The notes under the pieces were generated by a model. The model was not told where the DNA came from and did not search any database. It saw nothing but the letters and a program-made list of their open reading frames with translations. Shown in pieces: positions 52,215-60,710 of a stretch of 64,000 nt of DNA. The position numbers and the translations under genes were made by a program. How positions within the stretch are numbered: position 1 is the first letter of the stretch; each line of letters opens with the position of its first letter. Source of the DNA: JAXLYX01 sp046351215 (GTDB taxonomy: Bacteria; Myxococcota_A; Polyangia; Polyangiales; Houyiibacteriaceae); NCBI GenBank assembly GCA_046351215.1, contig JAXLYX010000005.1, positions 310,001-374,000 on the forward strand, written 5' to 3'.

Positions 52215-52727
52215 ATGGACACGATCGCCATCGTCGGCAGCGGGGAAACTGCGCTCTCGCTCCTCGTGAGCGCCTTGACCCATGGTCTCGACGTGGTGGC
52301 GATCAGCCCCCAGCCGGACGCACAGCGACTCGCCGTGAAGAAGCGCTCCGGTTCCCGGCTGCGCTCGACGGTCGACGCCTTCGTGCGGTTCACGGACGAC
52401 CTCGACGAGGTCGGGGAGTGCAGCCTCGTCATCGACTGCACGGAGGACGCGGCGCCCGAGGCGCGGGCGCAGGCCCTGCGCGCGCTCGAGGACCGGATGA
52501 CGAGCGGCGCGATCCTGGCGTCGGCCGAGAAGGACCTGACGGGGCTCTCCGCCCTGCTCTCGCGGCCGGCGCAGTTCGTGGGCATCCGGCCGGTGGCGGG
52601 GCAGGCCCGCCCGCGCGTGACCATCACGGAGGAGACCGCCCTCGGCGTCGCCGATGCGGCCGATCGCTTCTCCTCCCTCCTCGGCGCGCACGAATCGTCC
52701 TCGAGGCCGCTCTCGGCGACGGTCTGA
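52215..52727 (+). CDS. Small Rossmann-fold protein (3-hydroxyacyl-CoA-dehydrogenase N-domain-like)
   Basis: 170 aa from ATG 52215, preceded by GGAGG; an ATG 24 bases earlier is the alternative. The start IAIVGSGETALSLLVSALTHGLDV is a dinucleotide-binding fold; then CSLVIDCTEDAAPEARAQALRALED follows the order of the NAD domain of 3-hydroxyacyl-CoA dehydrogenases, with ASAEKDLTGLSALL and FVGIRPV. The C-terminal catalytic/dimer domain of that family is missing, so it may bind NAD for regulation. It precedes dnaX by 67 bases. Confidence 0.6.
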   Translation: MDTIAIVGSGETALSLLVSALTHGLDVVAISPQPDAQRLAVKKRSGSRLRSTVDAFVRFTDDLDEVGECSLVIDCTEDAAPEARAQALRALEDRMTSGAILASAEKDLTGLSALLSRPAQFVGIRPVAGQARPRVTITEETALGVADAADRFSSLLGAHESSSRPLSATV

Positions 52728-52794
52728 GGGTCGTCGGCGTCCTTCGCCGCGAGCCGTGGAAAGGGGCACGGGCTCTGTTAGAGTGCCGGCCTCC

Positions 52795-54837
52795 ATGAGC
52801 TACACGGTCCTCGCCCGGAAATACCGTCCGCAGACGTTCGACGAGCTCGTCGGCCAGGAGCACGTCGCGCGGACGCTGGGCAACGCGATCGCCCAGGACC
52901 GTGTCGCCCACGCCTTCCTCTTCACGGGCGTCCGCGGCGTCGGCAAGACCACCACGGCCCGTCTGCTCGCGAAGGCGCTGAACTGCGAGAACGGCCCGAC
53001 CGCGACGCCGTGCAACACCTGCCCCCAGTGCATCGACATCACGTCCGGCCGGGACGTGGACGTGCAGGAGATCGACGGCGCGTCGCACAACAGCGTCGAC
53101 GACGTCCGCAGGCTCCAGGAGTCGCTCCCGTTCCGCCCGGCGCGCGACCGCTTCAAGATCGTGATCGTCGACGAGGTCCACATGCTGTCGACGGGCGCGT
53201 TCAACGCGTTCCTGAAGACGCTCGAAGAGCCTCCGTCGCACGTGAAGTTCATCTTCGCGACGACCGAGAGCCACAAGGTCCCCGTCACGATCCGCTCGCG
53301 CTGCCAGCGCTACGACTTCCGCCTGATCCCGCAGGCGGTCGTGGCCTCGCGGGTGCGGGAGATCCTGCGTCGCGAGTCGATCGAGGCGGACGACGGGGCC
53401 ATCGCCATCGTCGCGCGCGAAGCCGCCGGCTCGATGCGCGACGCGCTCACCCTCCTCGACCAGATCGTCGCGTTCTCCGGCAATCGGCTCGAGGGCGTGG
53501 AGATCGCGCGCCAGCTCGGCATCGCGGCGCGCGAGGCCGTGCACGGCACGGTGCGATCGCTGCTCGCCGGCGACGGACGCGCCCTCCTGCTCTCCGTGCA
53601 CGAGGTCGCCGGTCAGGGCGTCGACGCGCTGCACTTCGCGAAGCAGGTCCTCGAGCTCCTGCGCGATCTCGTCGTCTACGCGGTGGGCGGAGGTCCGTCG
53701 GAGCTCGTCGACTGGGTCGAGGAGGAGCGCGCCTGGGCCGACTCCGTCCTCACGGGCGTGCCCATCGCGGAGCTCCAGCGCGCGTTCGCGATGACGTCGC
53801 GCGTCGTGGACGAGATCGCGCGCTCGGCCGCGCCCTTGGCGGTGCTCGAGATGGGGCTCCTCCGCATCGCGACGCGCCCGGCGATGCGCAGCATCGAGGA
53901 GCTGCTCTCGCGGCTCGACGCCCTCGAATCGCGGATCGGCCGTGGTGGCCCCGAGGGGACGCCGGGACCGCAGGCGGGCCCGGGCCCCTCGTCGCGAGGC
54001 CCGGCGCCGCGTCCGCAAGGGGGACCTCCCCCGAGCCGGAGCGCCGAGGTCGCTCCGTCGGCCGCGAAGCCGCTCCCGGAGAATCCGGGCCCGACGCCGT
54101 CGCCCGCCGTGCCCGCGGCCTCGGCCCCCGAGGTGTCGGCCTCGGCCTTCTCGCCGGCCCTGGCGGCGGCCCTCGCGCTCTCGAGCCGCCTGTCCGGCGG
54201 CGGAGCGCCGGCGTCGCAGCCGCCCGCGAAGCCCGCCGTCGAGGCCCGCGCCCCCTTCCCCTCGACGCCGCCCGTCGCACCTCGGATGCCGAGCGCGCCC
54301 GCGCCGAGCCCACGCCCGGAGGCCGCGTCGACCCGCCCGGTCGCACCGTCGACCGTTCCCCCGGCCGAGCCGTCGCGACCGTCGAGCGCGCCGGGCTCGA
54401 GCGACAAGGCTCCGAGCATGCGTCGCTCCGCCCTCCTCGAGTGGGAGGGCATCCTCTCCGAGCTGCGCAAGTCGCAGCCGGCGCTCTCGGCGATCCTCGA
54501 GCACGGCGTGCCGCGTCTCGTCTCGCGCGAGAAGATCGTGCTGGCCTTCCAGGAGAAGTCCTTCTACGGGCACCAGGCCGGACAGGCGAACGCCCGGGAC
54601 GCGATCCACTCCGTCACGGAGCGGCTGCTCGGCGGTCGCCCCGAGATCGAGGTCCGCTTCGACGCCGACGTCGGCACGAACCTCCGCACGGTCGCGGCCG
54701 TCGAGGCGCAGCGGAGGAGCGCGGAGCTCGAGGCGAGGAAACGAGAAGCGCTCGGGCATCCGCGTGTGCTCGACGCCCTGGACGTCTTCCCGGAAGCCCG
54801 GGGACACGCGGATGTGCAGTTCGATGGCGAGAGCTGA
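52795..54837 (+). CDS. dnaX: DNA polymerase III tau/gamma subunit
   Basis: 680 aa from ATG 52795. Clamp-loader ATPase: start YTVLARKYRPQTFDELVGQ, Walker A GVRGVGKTTTARLL (Lys51), zinc cysteines 64, 73, 76 and 79, IVDEVHMLS, the SRC motif (IRSRCQRYDF) and sensor 2 GSMRDALTLLDQ. Residues about 390-560 are a Pro/Ala/Ser-rich linker, and the C-terminal domain (MRRSALLEWEGILSELR onward) resembles the tau region that binds polymerase alpha. No programmed frameshift site was evident, so only the long form is predicted with confidence. First gene of a dnaX-ybaB-recR set. Confidence 0.95.
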   Translation: MSYTVLARKYRPQTFDELVGQEHVARTLGNAIAQDRVAHAFLFTGVRGVGKTTTARLLAKALNCENGPTATPCNTCPQCIDITSGRDVDVQEIDGASHNSVDDVRRLQESLPFRPARDRFKIVIVDEVHMLSTGAFNAFLKTLEEPPSHVKFIFATTESHKVPVTIRSRCQRYDFRLIPQAVVASRVREILRRESIEADDGAIAIVAREAAGSMRDALTLLDQIVAFSGNRLEGVEIARQLGIAAREAVHGTVRSLLAGDGRALLLSVHEVAGQGVDALHFAKQVLELLRDLVVYAVGGGPSELVDWVEEERAWADSVLTGVPIAELQRAFAMTSRVVDEIARSAAPLAVLEMGLLRIATRPAMRSIEELLSRLDALESRIGRGGPEGTPGPQAGPGPSSRGPAPRPQGGPPPSRSAEVAPSAAKPLPENPGPTPSPAVPAASAPEVSASAFSPALAAALALSSRLSGGGAPASQPPAKPAVEARAPFPSTPPVAPRMPSAPAPSPRPEAASTRPVAPSTVPPAEPSRPSSAPGSSDKAPSMRRSALLEWEGILSELRKSQPALSAILEHGVPRLVSREKIVLAFQEKSFYGHQAGQANARDAIHSVTERLLGGRPEIEVRFDADVGTNLRTVAAVEAQRRSAELEARKREALGHPRVLDALDVFPEARGHADVQFDGES

Positions 54838-54846
54838 GGTGGACGA

Positions 54847-55167
54847 ATGAAGTTCCGTGGTGGAATGAACGAGCTGATGCGGCAGGCGAGCCGCATGCAG
54901 CGCAAGATCGAGCAGCGTCGTGAAGAGCTGAAGGCCGAGAACCACGAGGCCACCGCGGGCAACGACCGCGTGAAGGTCGTCGTCAACGGCGGTGCCGAGC
55001 TCGTGAGCATCTCCATCGATCCGGAGATGCTCAAGGAGGAAGGCCTCGAGATGGTGCAGGACCTCGTGGTCGCCGCGGCGAACGCGGCGCTCAAGAAGTC
55101 GCGCGATCACGTCGAGGCGGAGCTCGAGAAGGTCACGGGCGGCCTCCGCATCCCCGGGCTGACCTGA
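54847..55167 (+). CDS. ybaB: YbaB/EbfC nucleoid-associated protein
   Basis: 106 aa, usual size. The pattern MNELMRQASRMQRKIEQ (N-terminal helix), VKVVVNGGAELVSISIDPEML and LVVAAANAALKKSRDHVEAEL defines the YbaB/EbfC family of dimeric tweezer-shaped DNA-binding proteins. It follows dnaX by 9 bases and precedes recR by 4, the conserved bacterial order. Confidence 0.95.
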   Translation: MKFRGGMNELMRQASRMQRKIEQRREELKAENHEATAGNDRVKVVVNGGAELVSISIDPEMLKEEGLEMVQDLVVAAANAALKKSRDHVEAELEKVTGGLRIPGLT

Positions 55168-55171
55168 AGCC

Positions 55172-55765
55172 GTGTCGCAGGATCCGATCGCCGAGCTCGT
55201 CCGCCTCGTCGCACGCCTCCCCGGCATCGGGGAGCGCTCGGCGACGCGGATCGTCTTCCACGTGCTCGGCTCGGATCCCACGTACGCAGCGGCCCTCGGG
55301 GACGCGCTCTCGAACCTCCACGCGCGCGTGAAGCGCTGCGAGGAGTGCGGGAACTACGGCCCCGACGCGATCTGCCGCATCTGCGCGGATCCCCGACGGG
55401 ACCCGACGCGGCTCTGCGTCGTGGCGCGGGTGCCCGATCTCGTCGCGATCGAGCGGAGCGGCACGTTCCGCGGGCGCTACCACGTGCTCCACGGGCTGCT
55501 CGCCCCGCTCGACGGCATCGGCCCGGCGGATCTGCCGCTCGACGCCCTGCGCGCGCGCGTCGTCCGGGATCAGGTCGAAGAGGTCATCGTGGCCACGCCC
55601 CTGAACGTCGAGGGCGAGGCGACCGCGCTCTACGTGGCGGAGACCCTCCGCGGCACGACGGCCCAGGTCAGCCGCATCGCGAGCGGCGTGCCCCACGGCG
55701 GCGAGCTCGAGTTCACCGACCAGGTCACGCTCGGTCGCGCGCTCGAAGGGCGCAAGCGCCTCTAG
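55172..55765 (+). CDS. recR: Recombination mediator RecR
   Basis: 197 aa from GTG 55172. Helix-hairpin-helix LVARLPGIGERSATRIVFH, zinc cysteines 56, 59, 68 and 71 (CEECGNYG...CRIC), then a Toprim domain with LCVVARVPDLVAIE and YHVLHGLLAPLDGIGP, ending with the Walker-like EVIVATPLNVEGEATALY. RecR works with RecF/RecO to load RecA on gapped DNA. Terminal gene of the dnaX-ybaB-recR operon. Confidence 0.96.
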   Translation: MSQDPIAELVRLVARLPGIGERSATRIVFHVLGSDPTYAAALGDALSNLHARVKRCEECGNYGPDAICRICADPRRDPTRLCVVARVPDLVAIERSGTFRGRYHVLHGLLAPLDGIGPADLPLDALRARVVRDQVEEVIVATPLNVEGEATALYVAETLRGTTAQVSRIASGVPHGGELEFTDQVTLGRALEGRKRL

Positions 55766-55846
55766 CCCTCGCCCCCTCGCGATGGGCGCGGCTCGTGCGC
55801 GCGCTTCCGCTCGACGCCCGACGCACCTCTCGCTACAAGGCCCCAC

Positions 55847-57781
55847 ATGCAGACGGTGTCGTGGGGGATGGGGGCGACCCGGCGGTCGGCCGACGTGGCG
55901 CTCGCCGCGGTGGTCCTGCTCGTGGTCGGGATGATGATCGTGCCGCTGCCGACGCACGTGCTCGACGTGCTGCTCGCGGCGAACATCGCGCTCTCGGTGC
56001 TGCTCCTCCTGGTGGCGATGTACGTCGGCTCCGGGCTCGAGCTGACATCGTTCCCGACGCTCCTGCTCGTCACGACGCTCTACCGTCTCGCGCTCAACGT
56101 CTCGTCGACGCGGCTCGTGCTGCTGCAAGCGGATGCGGGCGAGGTGATCCGCTCGTTCGGCGATTTCGTCGTGCGTGGCAACTACGTCGTCGGCGGCGTC
56201 GTCTTCTTCCTGCTCACGCTGATCCAGTTCCTCGTCATCGCGAAGGGCTCGGAGCGTGTCGCCGAGGTCGGGGCCCGCTTCACGCTCGACGCCATGCCCG
56301 GCAAGCAGATGAGCATCGACGCGGAGCTGCGGTCGGGCGCGCTCACGCAGGACGAGGCGCGCGCCAAGCGTGCCCTCCTGCACCGCGAGAGCCAGTTCTA
56401 CGGCGCGATGGACGGCGCCATGAAGTTCGTGAAGGGCGATGCGATCGCGGGCATCGTCATCACGCTCGTGAACATCCTCGGCGGCCTCGCGATCGGCGTG
56501 GCCATGCGCGACCTCACGGTGGGAGAGAGCCTGCGCACGTACGGCCTGCTCACGATCGGCGACGGGCTCGTCTCGCAGATCCCCGCCCTCCTGCTCTCCA
56601 CCTCGGCAGGCCTCGTCGTGACGCGGGTGGCCTCCGAGGACGCCGAGGGCTCGCTCGGCATGGACGTCGCGAAGCAGGTCTTCGGTCGGCCGCGCGCGCT
56701 CCTCGTCGCGGGCGGCTTCCTCCTCCTGCTCGCGATCGTCCCGGGGCTGCCGGGCATGCCCTTCCTCGTGCTCGGCGCGCTCTTCCTCGTGCTCGGCGCC
56801 CGCCTCTCGAAGGCGGAGGCCGCGAGGGCCCGGAGCGGCGCCGGCGACGGCTCGTCGCGTCTCGCCCCGGGGCGCGGGGACGCCGTGTTCCTCCCGCTCG
56901 TCGTGCCGATCGCCCTCGAGCTCGGTCCCGAGGTCGCGAAGCTCCTCGTCGAGGGGGACGCCCCCGTCCCGGAGCTCACGGACGGCCTCGCGACGGTCCG
57001 GGAGCGGATCTTCGCCTCGCTCGGCGCCCCGGTCCCGAGCGCCCGCGTACGCACGGCCCCGGCCCTCGCCCCCTCCGCCTACGTGCTGTCGATCCAGGAG
57101 GTGCCCGTCGTCGAGGCCGAGCTCCCGGCCGGTTCCACGCGCGAGGCCGCGCTCTCCGCGATGCTCCCCGCGATCGAGGACGCCCTCGCCCGCCGCGCGC
57201 CGGAGCTCTTCGGCCTCCAAGAGGCGCAGGGTCTCGTCGATCGGCTCGAGCGGGCGTATCCGGCCCTCGTGCGGCACGTCGTCCCGAAACCCCTCGCGCT
57301 CCCCGCCCTGACCGACGTCCTTCGCCGGCTGCTCGAAGAGGGCGTGAGCATCCGTCCGCTCCGCGAGATCCTCGAGTCGCTCGCCCACCACGCGCCGCTC
57401 GAGAAGGATCCCGTCGAGCTCACGGAGCTGGTCCGCTCGAGCCTGCGCCGCGCCCTCACGCACCGGCACGCCCGGGGAGGCACCCTGCCCGTCTTCCTCC
57501 TCGACCCGGCGATCGAGGAGACCGTCCGCGACGCGATCCAGCGGACGGCCACGGGGAGCTACCTCGCTCTCGCGCCGGACCTCGCCCGCGACCTCCTCGA
57601 CGCGGCTCGCCGGACCCTCGCCGCCCACCCGCAGCGGGCCCCGATCGTGCTGACCCAGCCCGACGTCCGCCGATACGTCTTCCGCCTCCTCGAGCACGAG
57701 GTCCCCGGCCTCGTGGTGCTGAGCTACGCCGAGCTCGTCCCGGACGTCGTCGTCACCCCGGTCGACCGGATCCGGCCGTGA
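55847..57781 (+). CDS. sctV: Orphan type III secretion export-gate protein (SctV/FlhA family)
   Basis: 644 aa. About eight N-terminal transmembrane helices hold the FHIPEP-family signatures: LTSFPTLLLVTTLYRLALNV, SFGDFVVRGNYVVGG, LVIAKGSERVAEVGARFTLDAMPGKQMSIDA (in two parts) and YGAMDGAMKFVKGDAIAG. The KGSERVAEVGARF form looks more like non-flagellar SctV than FlhA. Residues from about 340 form the cytoplasmic ring domain. No other secretion gene (sctU, sctN, sctJ, flh) is adjacent, although they may be elsewhere. It begins 81 bases after recR and is followed by the sigma54-type promoter of the next gene. Confidence 0.88.
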   Translation: MQTVSWGMGATRRSADVALAAVVLLVVGMMIVPLPTHVLDVLLAANIALSVLLLLVAMYVGSGLELTSFPTLLLVTTLYRLALNVSSTRLVLLQADAGEVIRSFGDFVVRGNYVVGGVVFFLLTLIQFLVIAKGSERVAEVGARFTLDAMPGKQMSIDAELRSGALTQDEARAKRALLHRESQFYGAMDGAMKFVKGDAIAGIVITLVNILGGLAIGVAMRDLTVGESLRTYGLLTIGDGLVSQIPALLLSTSAGLVVTRVASEDAEGSLGMDVAKQVFGRPRALLVAGGFLLLLAIVPGLPGMPFLVLGALFLVLGARLSKAEAARARSGAGDGSSRLAPGRGDAVFLPLVVPIALELGPEVAKLLVEGDAPVPELTDGLATVRERIFASLGAPVPSARVRTAPALAPSAYVLSIQEVPVVEAELPAGSTREAALSAMLPAIEDALARRAPELFGLQEAQGLVDRLERAYPALVRHVVPKPLALPALTDVLRRLLEEGVSIRPLREILESLAHHAPLEKDPVELTELVRSSLRRALTHRHARGGTLPVFLLDPAIEETVRDAIQRTATGSYLALAPDLARDLLDAARRTLAAHPQRAPIVLTQPDVRRYVFRLLEHEVPGLVVLSYAELVPDVVVTPVDRIRP

Positions 57782-57916
57782 ACCCTTGCTCGTTCGCGCT
57801 CGGCGTGTGAACCATCCTTCACGCTCGTGCGTCGAAAGGGCATGAAGAGTCGCCCGAGAGACCGTAGCCTGCCTTCGAACGTCGGGAATTCCCGTCCTCG
57901 CCCAGCTCTTCTACAC

Positions 57917-57933
57917 TTGGCACCGGACTTGCT
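57917..57933 (+). promoter_or_regulatory. Sigma54 (-24/-12) promoter for the beta-barrel protein gene
   Basis: TTGGCAC-CGGAC-TTGCT has the required GG-N10-GC spacing (GG at 57919, GC at 57931) and matches the consensus YTGGCACG-N4-TTGCW except for one base. Transcription would start near 57943, giving a leader of about 30 bases with AGAGG before the ATG at 57974. A bound activator (enhancer-binding protein) would be needed. Confidence 0.62.
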
Positions 57934-57973
57934 CTCGCTTCTCTCCGTGGTCCCTTACAGAGGTTTCCGACCC

Positions 57974-58909
57974 ATGGCCCAGCCGAAGCGCATCGCCCTG
58001 CTCCTCCTCGCCGTCGCCGGCATCCTCGTGCCGGGCGGGACGGCTTCCGCGGACTGTCCGCCCGGCACCCGGTTCTGTGCCCAGGTGCAGGTGAACGGGG
58101 GGGTCTACGTGCAGCGCCCGGCCTCGCGGGTCGTGGTCCAGATCAACCGACCGGCCCCCCCGCCGACGGTCGTCTACGCGCAGGCGGTCCCGCCTCCGCC
58201 GGTCGTCTACGCGAATCCGCAGCCGCCGCCCCCCGTGGTGGTGCAGCAGCCCGCGCCCCCCGTCGTGGTCGTGCGCCCCGCGCCGCCCCCGCCGCCCCCG
58301 ATGGTCGTCGTGCCCCCGCCGCAGCAGCAGACGGTCTACGTGCGGCCGGCTCCCCGACAGACGGTGATCGTCCGCACGGGCGGCTCGGTCGGCTACGGGC
58401 CGCGTCCGGCGACCGGACAGGTCGGCCTCCACTTCAGCCTCGGCGGGGCCGGCGGCTCGGGCGCGGCGCTCGGCGGCTTCTCGGGTGCGCTCCGCATCCG
58501 CCCGGTCGACCACTTCGCCATCGACCTCGGCGTCGGCACCTACGGCGGCCGCGACTACTACGACAACAACCGCATCGAGGTCCCGCTCACGCTGGACGGC
58601 CTCTTCTTCGTCAACCCGCAGAACGTGGTCCAGCTCTACGTCGTCGGCGGCCCCGGCTTCTCGTTCGGGCTCATCGAGAACACGGCCGGCAGCGGCGTGT
58701 ACGACCACCGCTACACGTACTTCGGCGGCTCGCTCGGCGGCGGCCTGGAATTCCGCATCCGCCCGGGCTTCGCCCTGAACCTCGAGGCGCGCGGCTTCAT
58801 GCGCTACAACTTCGCCGGGACCACGCCGGAGTACGTCTCGTCGACGGGCAACACGACGAACACCTCCGCGGGCTGGATGGCGAGCGGCGGTCTGACCGTC
58901 TACTTCTGA
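57974..58909 (+). CDS. Secreted protein with Pro/Val-rich segment and outer-membrane beta-barrel
   Basis: 311 aa from ATG 57974. A signal peptide (IALLLLAVAGILVPGGTASA) is followed by a short Cys pair (DCPPG...FC), then residues about 50-140 rich in Pro and Val with repeated PPPVV units, probably extended and perhaps spanning the cell wall. The last 165 residues are amphipathic strands with Gly and aromatic residues, ending in LTVYF, the terminal Phe expected for barrel assembly. Likely an eight-strand barrel; no enzymatic feature. Expression predicted to depend on sigma54. Confidence 0.72.
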   Translation: MAQPKRIALLLLAVAGILVPGGTASADCPPGTRFCAQVQVNGGVYVQRPASRVVVQINRPAPPPTVVYAQAVPPPPVVYANPQPPPPVVVQQPAPPVVVVRPAPPPPPPMVVVPPPQQQTVYVRPAPRQTVIVRTGGSVGYGPRPATGQVGLHFSLGGAGGSGAALGGFSGALRIRPVDHFAIDLGVGTYGGRDYYDNNRIEVPLTLDGLFFVNPQNVVQLYVVGGPGFSFGLIENTAGSGVYDHRYTYFGGSLGGGLEFRIRPGFALNLEARGFMRYNFAGTTPEYVSSTGNTTNTSAGWMASGGLTVYF

Positions 58910-58941
58910 GCCGGGCGCACCGACGACGGACGCCTTCCCGA

Positions 58942-58975
58942 CGAGCCCCTCCGGCCCGAGGCCGCGAGGGGCTCG
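58942..58975. terminator. Long bidirectional hairpin terminator
   Basis: CGAGCCCCTC (58942-58951) pairs with GAGGGGCTCG (58966-58975), and the interior CGGCC/GGCCG continues the stem with a single bulged C and a 3-nt loop, giving about 15 paired bases. It lies exactly between two convergent genes. The next gene's stop is 1 base away. Confidence 0.65.
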
Positions 58976-58976
58976 A

Positions 58977-59387
58977 TCATTCGTCGTCCGAGAAGAGGTC
59001 CGGCTCGGGCGGCGGGAGCTCGGAGTCGCCCTCGAGCAGCTCCGCCAGATCGATCGCCCCTTCTCGGCCCGCCGGGATGCGCGTCTCGCCCGCGTTCTTG
59101 GGCTCGACGCTCCGGACGAGGTCCGCCAGCATCGAGCCCGCCGGGGCCTCGCTCAGCTTCATGTCGTCGAAGAGCGAACCGGCGTCCAAGGCCGACGCGG
59201 GGGCCGCGACCGCCTGCGAGCGAACGGGGAGCCCGCCGGCCAGGCCCTCGAGCTCGGCGTCGAGGCGTGCGAGCTCGGCGAGCGCGAGACGCGGCGCGGC
59301 CGCTCGACCTCGCTCGACGAGCGCGTCCGAGCCCAGCTCGGCGAGCTGGCGATCGACGTCGGAGAGGCGCTCCCTCGAAGCGGTCAT
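58977..59387 (-). CDS. Small acidic hypothetical protein
   Basis: 136 aa. The N-terminal half is a probable helix bundle (DVDRQLAELGSDALVERGRA, RLALAELARLDAELEGL); the C-terminal part is acidic and ends DLFSDDE. No export signal, no family recognised. It resembles small adaptor proteins in composition only. It lies 39 bases after the tandem thioredoxin-fold gene on the same strand. Confidence 0.55.
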   Translation of the reverse strand: MTASRERLSDVDRQLAELGSDALVERGRAAAPRLALAELARLDAELEGLAGGLPVRSQAVAAPASALDAGSLFDDMKLSEAPAGSMLADLVRSVEPKNAGETRIPAGREGAIDLAELLEGDSELPPPEPDLFSDDE

Positions 59388-59426
59388 GCCGGCCCAGGAT
59401 GCAAGAGGACGGGCCGGCCGTAAAGA

Positions 59427-60710
59427 TCAGCGTTCCCGGAGCCTCGCCGCGACGAGGAAGAGACGGTCCTGGCCGAAGGTCGAGAAGTCTCCGATGCGGA
59501 AGCTCGGGACGCCCCACAGACCGAGATCGTAGAGCTCCTCGCGGTTCCGTTCGGCGAGCGTCCGCCACCCCTCGTCCGCCAGGCCCGCGCGCACCGTCGC
59601 CTCGTCGACGCCCGCCCGAGCGGCGACGGCGAAGAGGCCGGCGTCGGTCGCGAGGTCGAGCCCGTCGGCGAACGCTCCCTTGCAGGCCGAATGGGCGAAG
59701 TCGAGCCCCCTCCCCCGCGCATCGGCGTGGGCGAAGACGGCGATGCAGCGCTCGACGCCGACGCCGACGGGGTCCGCGATGCGCCCGAACGGGATCCCGA
59801 GCCGATCGGCCTCCCGCTTCGCGTCGCGCGCGAGGTAGAGCCGCTTCTCGGCCGGAACCGGCAGGCCCCGCATGACGAGGGGCAGCACGGGACGGGCGCG
59901 CACGTCGACGCCGTGCACGTCGCGCCACGCGACGAGGCGCGCGAGGGCCAGGTAGCTGTAGGGGCTGCGGAACGAGAAGAAGACCTCGACGGTCCTGCCG
60001 CGCGCCTCCGGGCCCGGCTCCTCGGAGCGGGCACGCGGGGCGAGCTCGGCTCCGGCGTCGAGCCCCTCGGCGCGGAGCCGGTCCTCGAGGTACCGGAGGC
60101 GATCGACGCCCAGGTAGTGCTCGCCCTCGAAGACCACGACCCCCGGCTGGTAGTGACCGGTCCGACGGAGGCGCGCGTAGTTCGCCTCGAGCGTCGGGCG
60201 CACGTCCTGGCCCGAGACCGAGCCCTCGCGCTCCGCGAGCGCGGCGAGCCCGTCGCCGTCGCGGCGGAGGAGGAGGTCCGACACCCGATAGGCGAGGTCG
60301 AGCGCGGCCGTGGGCTCGCGCGGCACGAGGAGCACGGCGTTCGCGAGCCTCACGCGCGTGGCGACGGGCTCGCTCCCGGGTGCGGGGAAGGAGAGCCCGA
60401 GGGCTTCGGCGACGTTCCGGGCGTCGACGACGTCGAACTCCGCCTTGAGGCCGGGCTCGGGATCGACGTCCGCGGCCGGAGCCGGGACGACGACGAGCTC
60501 CACCTCGAGCCCGTAGGCCTCGGCGATCCGGGGCAGGACCTGCGAGACCAGGTGACACTGGGGATCGTCGACGCGGAAGAAGAAGGTCGCGCGGCGAACC
60601 TGGCCGCGGGTGTTCCGAACGAGGCGATGCCATCCACGCGCGAGCTTCCTCGTGCCCTGCCCGAGGTAGAGCTCGATCGCACGCGCGCGAATGTCGCCCC
60701 GGAGGCTCAC
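59427..60710 (-). CDS. Tandem DsbA/HCCA-isomerase-like thioredoxin-fold protein without CXXC
   Basis: 427 aa with two repeats of the 2-hydroxychromene-2-carboxylate isomerase/DsbA type. First copy begins ATFFFRVDDPQCHLVSQVL near residue 42; second copy begins EVFFSFRSPYSYLALARLV near residue 240 and has the FSFRSPYSY motif of HCCA isomerases where DsbA would have its active site. No CXXC motif, so disulfide chemistry is unlikely. Second copy keeps GVPSFRIGDFSTFGQDR, the cis-Pro loop. Glutathione-dependent isomerase activity is possible. It overlaps alaS by ATGA. Confidence 0.8.
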   Translation of the reverse strand: MSLRGDIRARAIELYLGQGTRKLARGWHRLVRNTRGQVRRATFFFRVDDPQCHLVSQVLPRIAEAYGLEVELVVVPAPAADVDPEPGLKAEFDVVDARNVAEALGLSFPAPGSEPVATRVRLANAVLLVPREPTAALDLAYRVSDLLLRRDGDGLAALAEREGSVSGQDVRPTLEANYARLRRTGHYQPGVVVFEGEHYLGVDRLRYLEDRLRAEGLDAGAELAPRARSEEPGPEARGRTVEVFFSFRSPYSYLALARLVAWRDVHGVDVRARPVLPLVMRGLPVPAEKRLYLARDAKREADRLGIPFGRIADPVGVGVERCIAVFAHADARGRGLDFAHSACKGAFADGLDLATDAGLFAVAARAGVDEATVRAGLADEGWRTLAERNREELYDLGLWGVPSFRIGDFSTFGQDRLFLVAARLRER

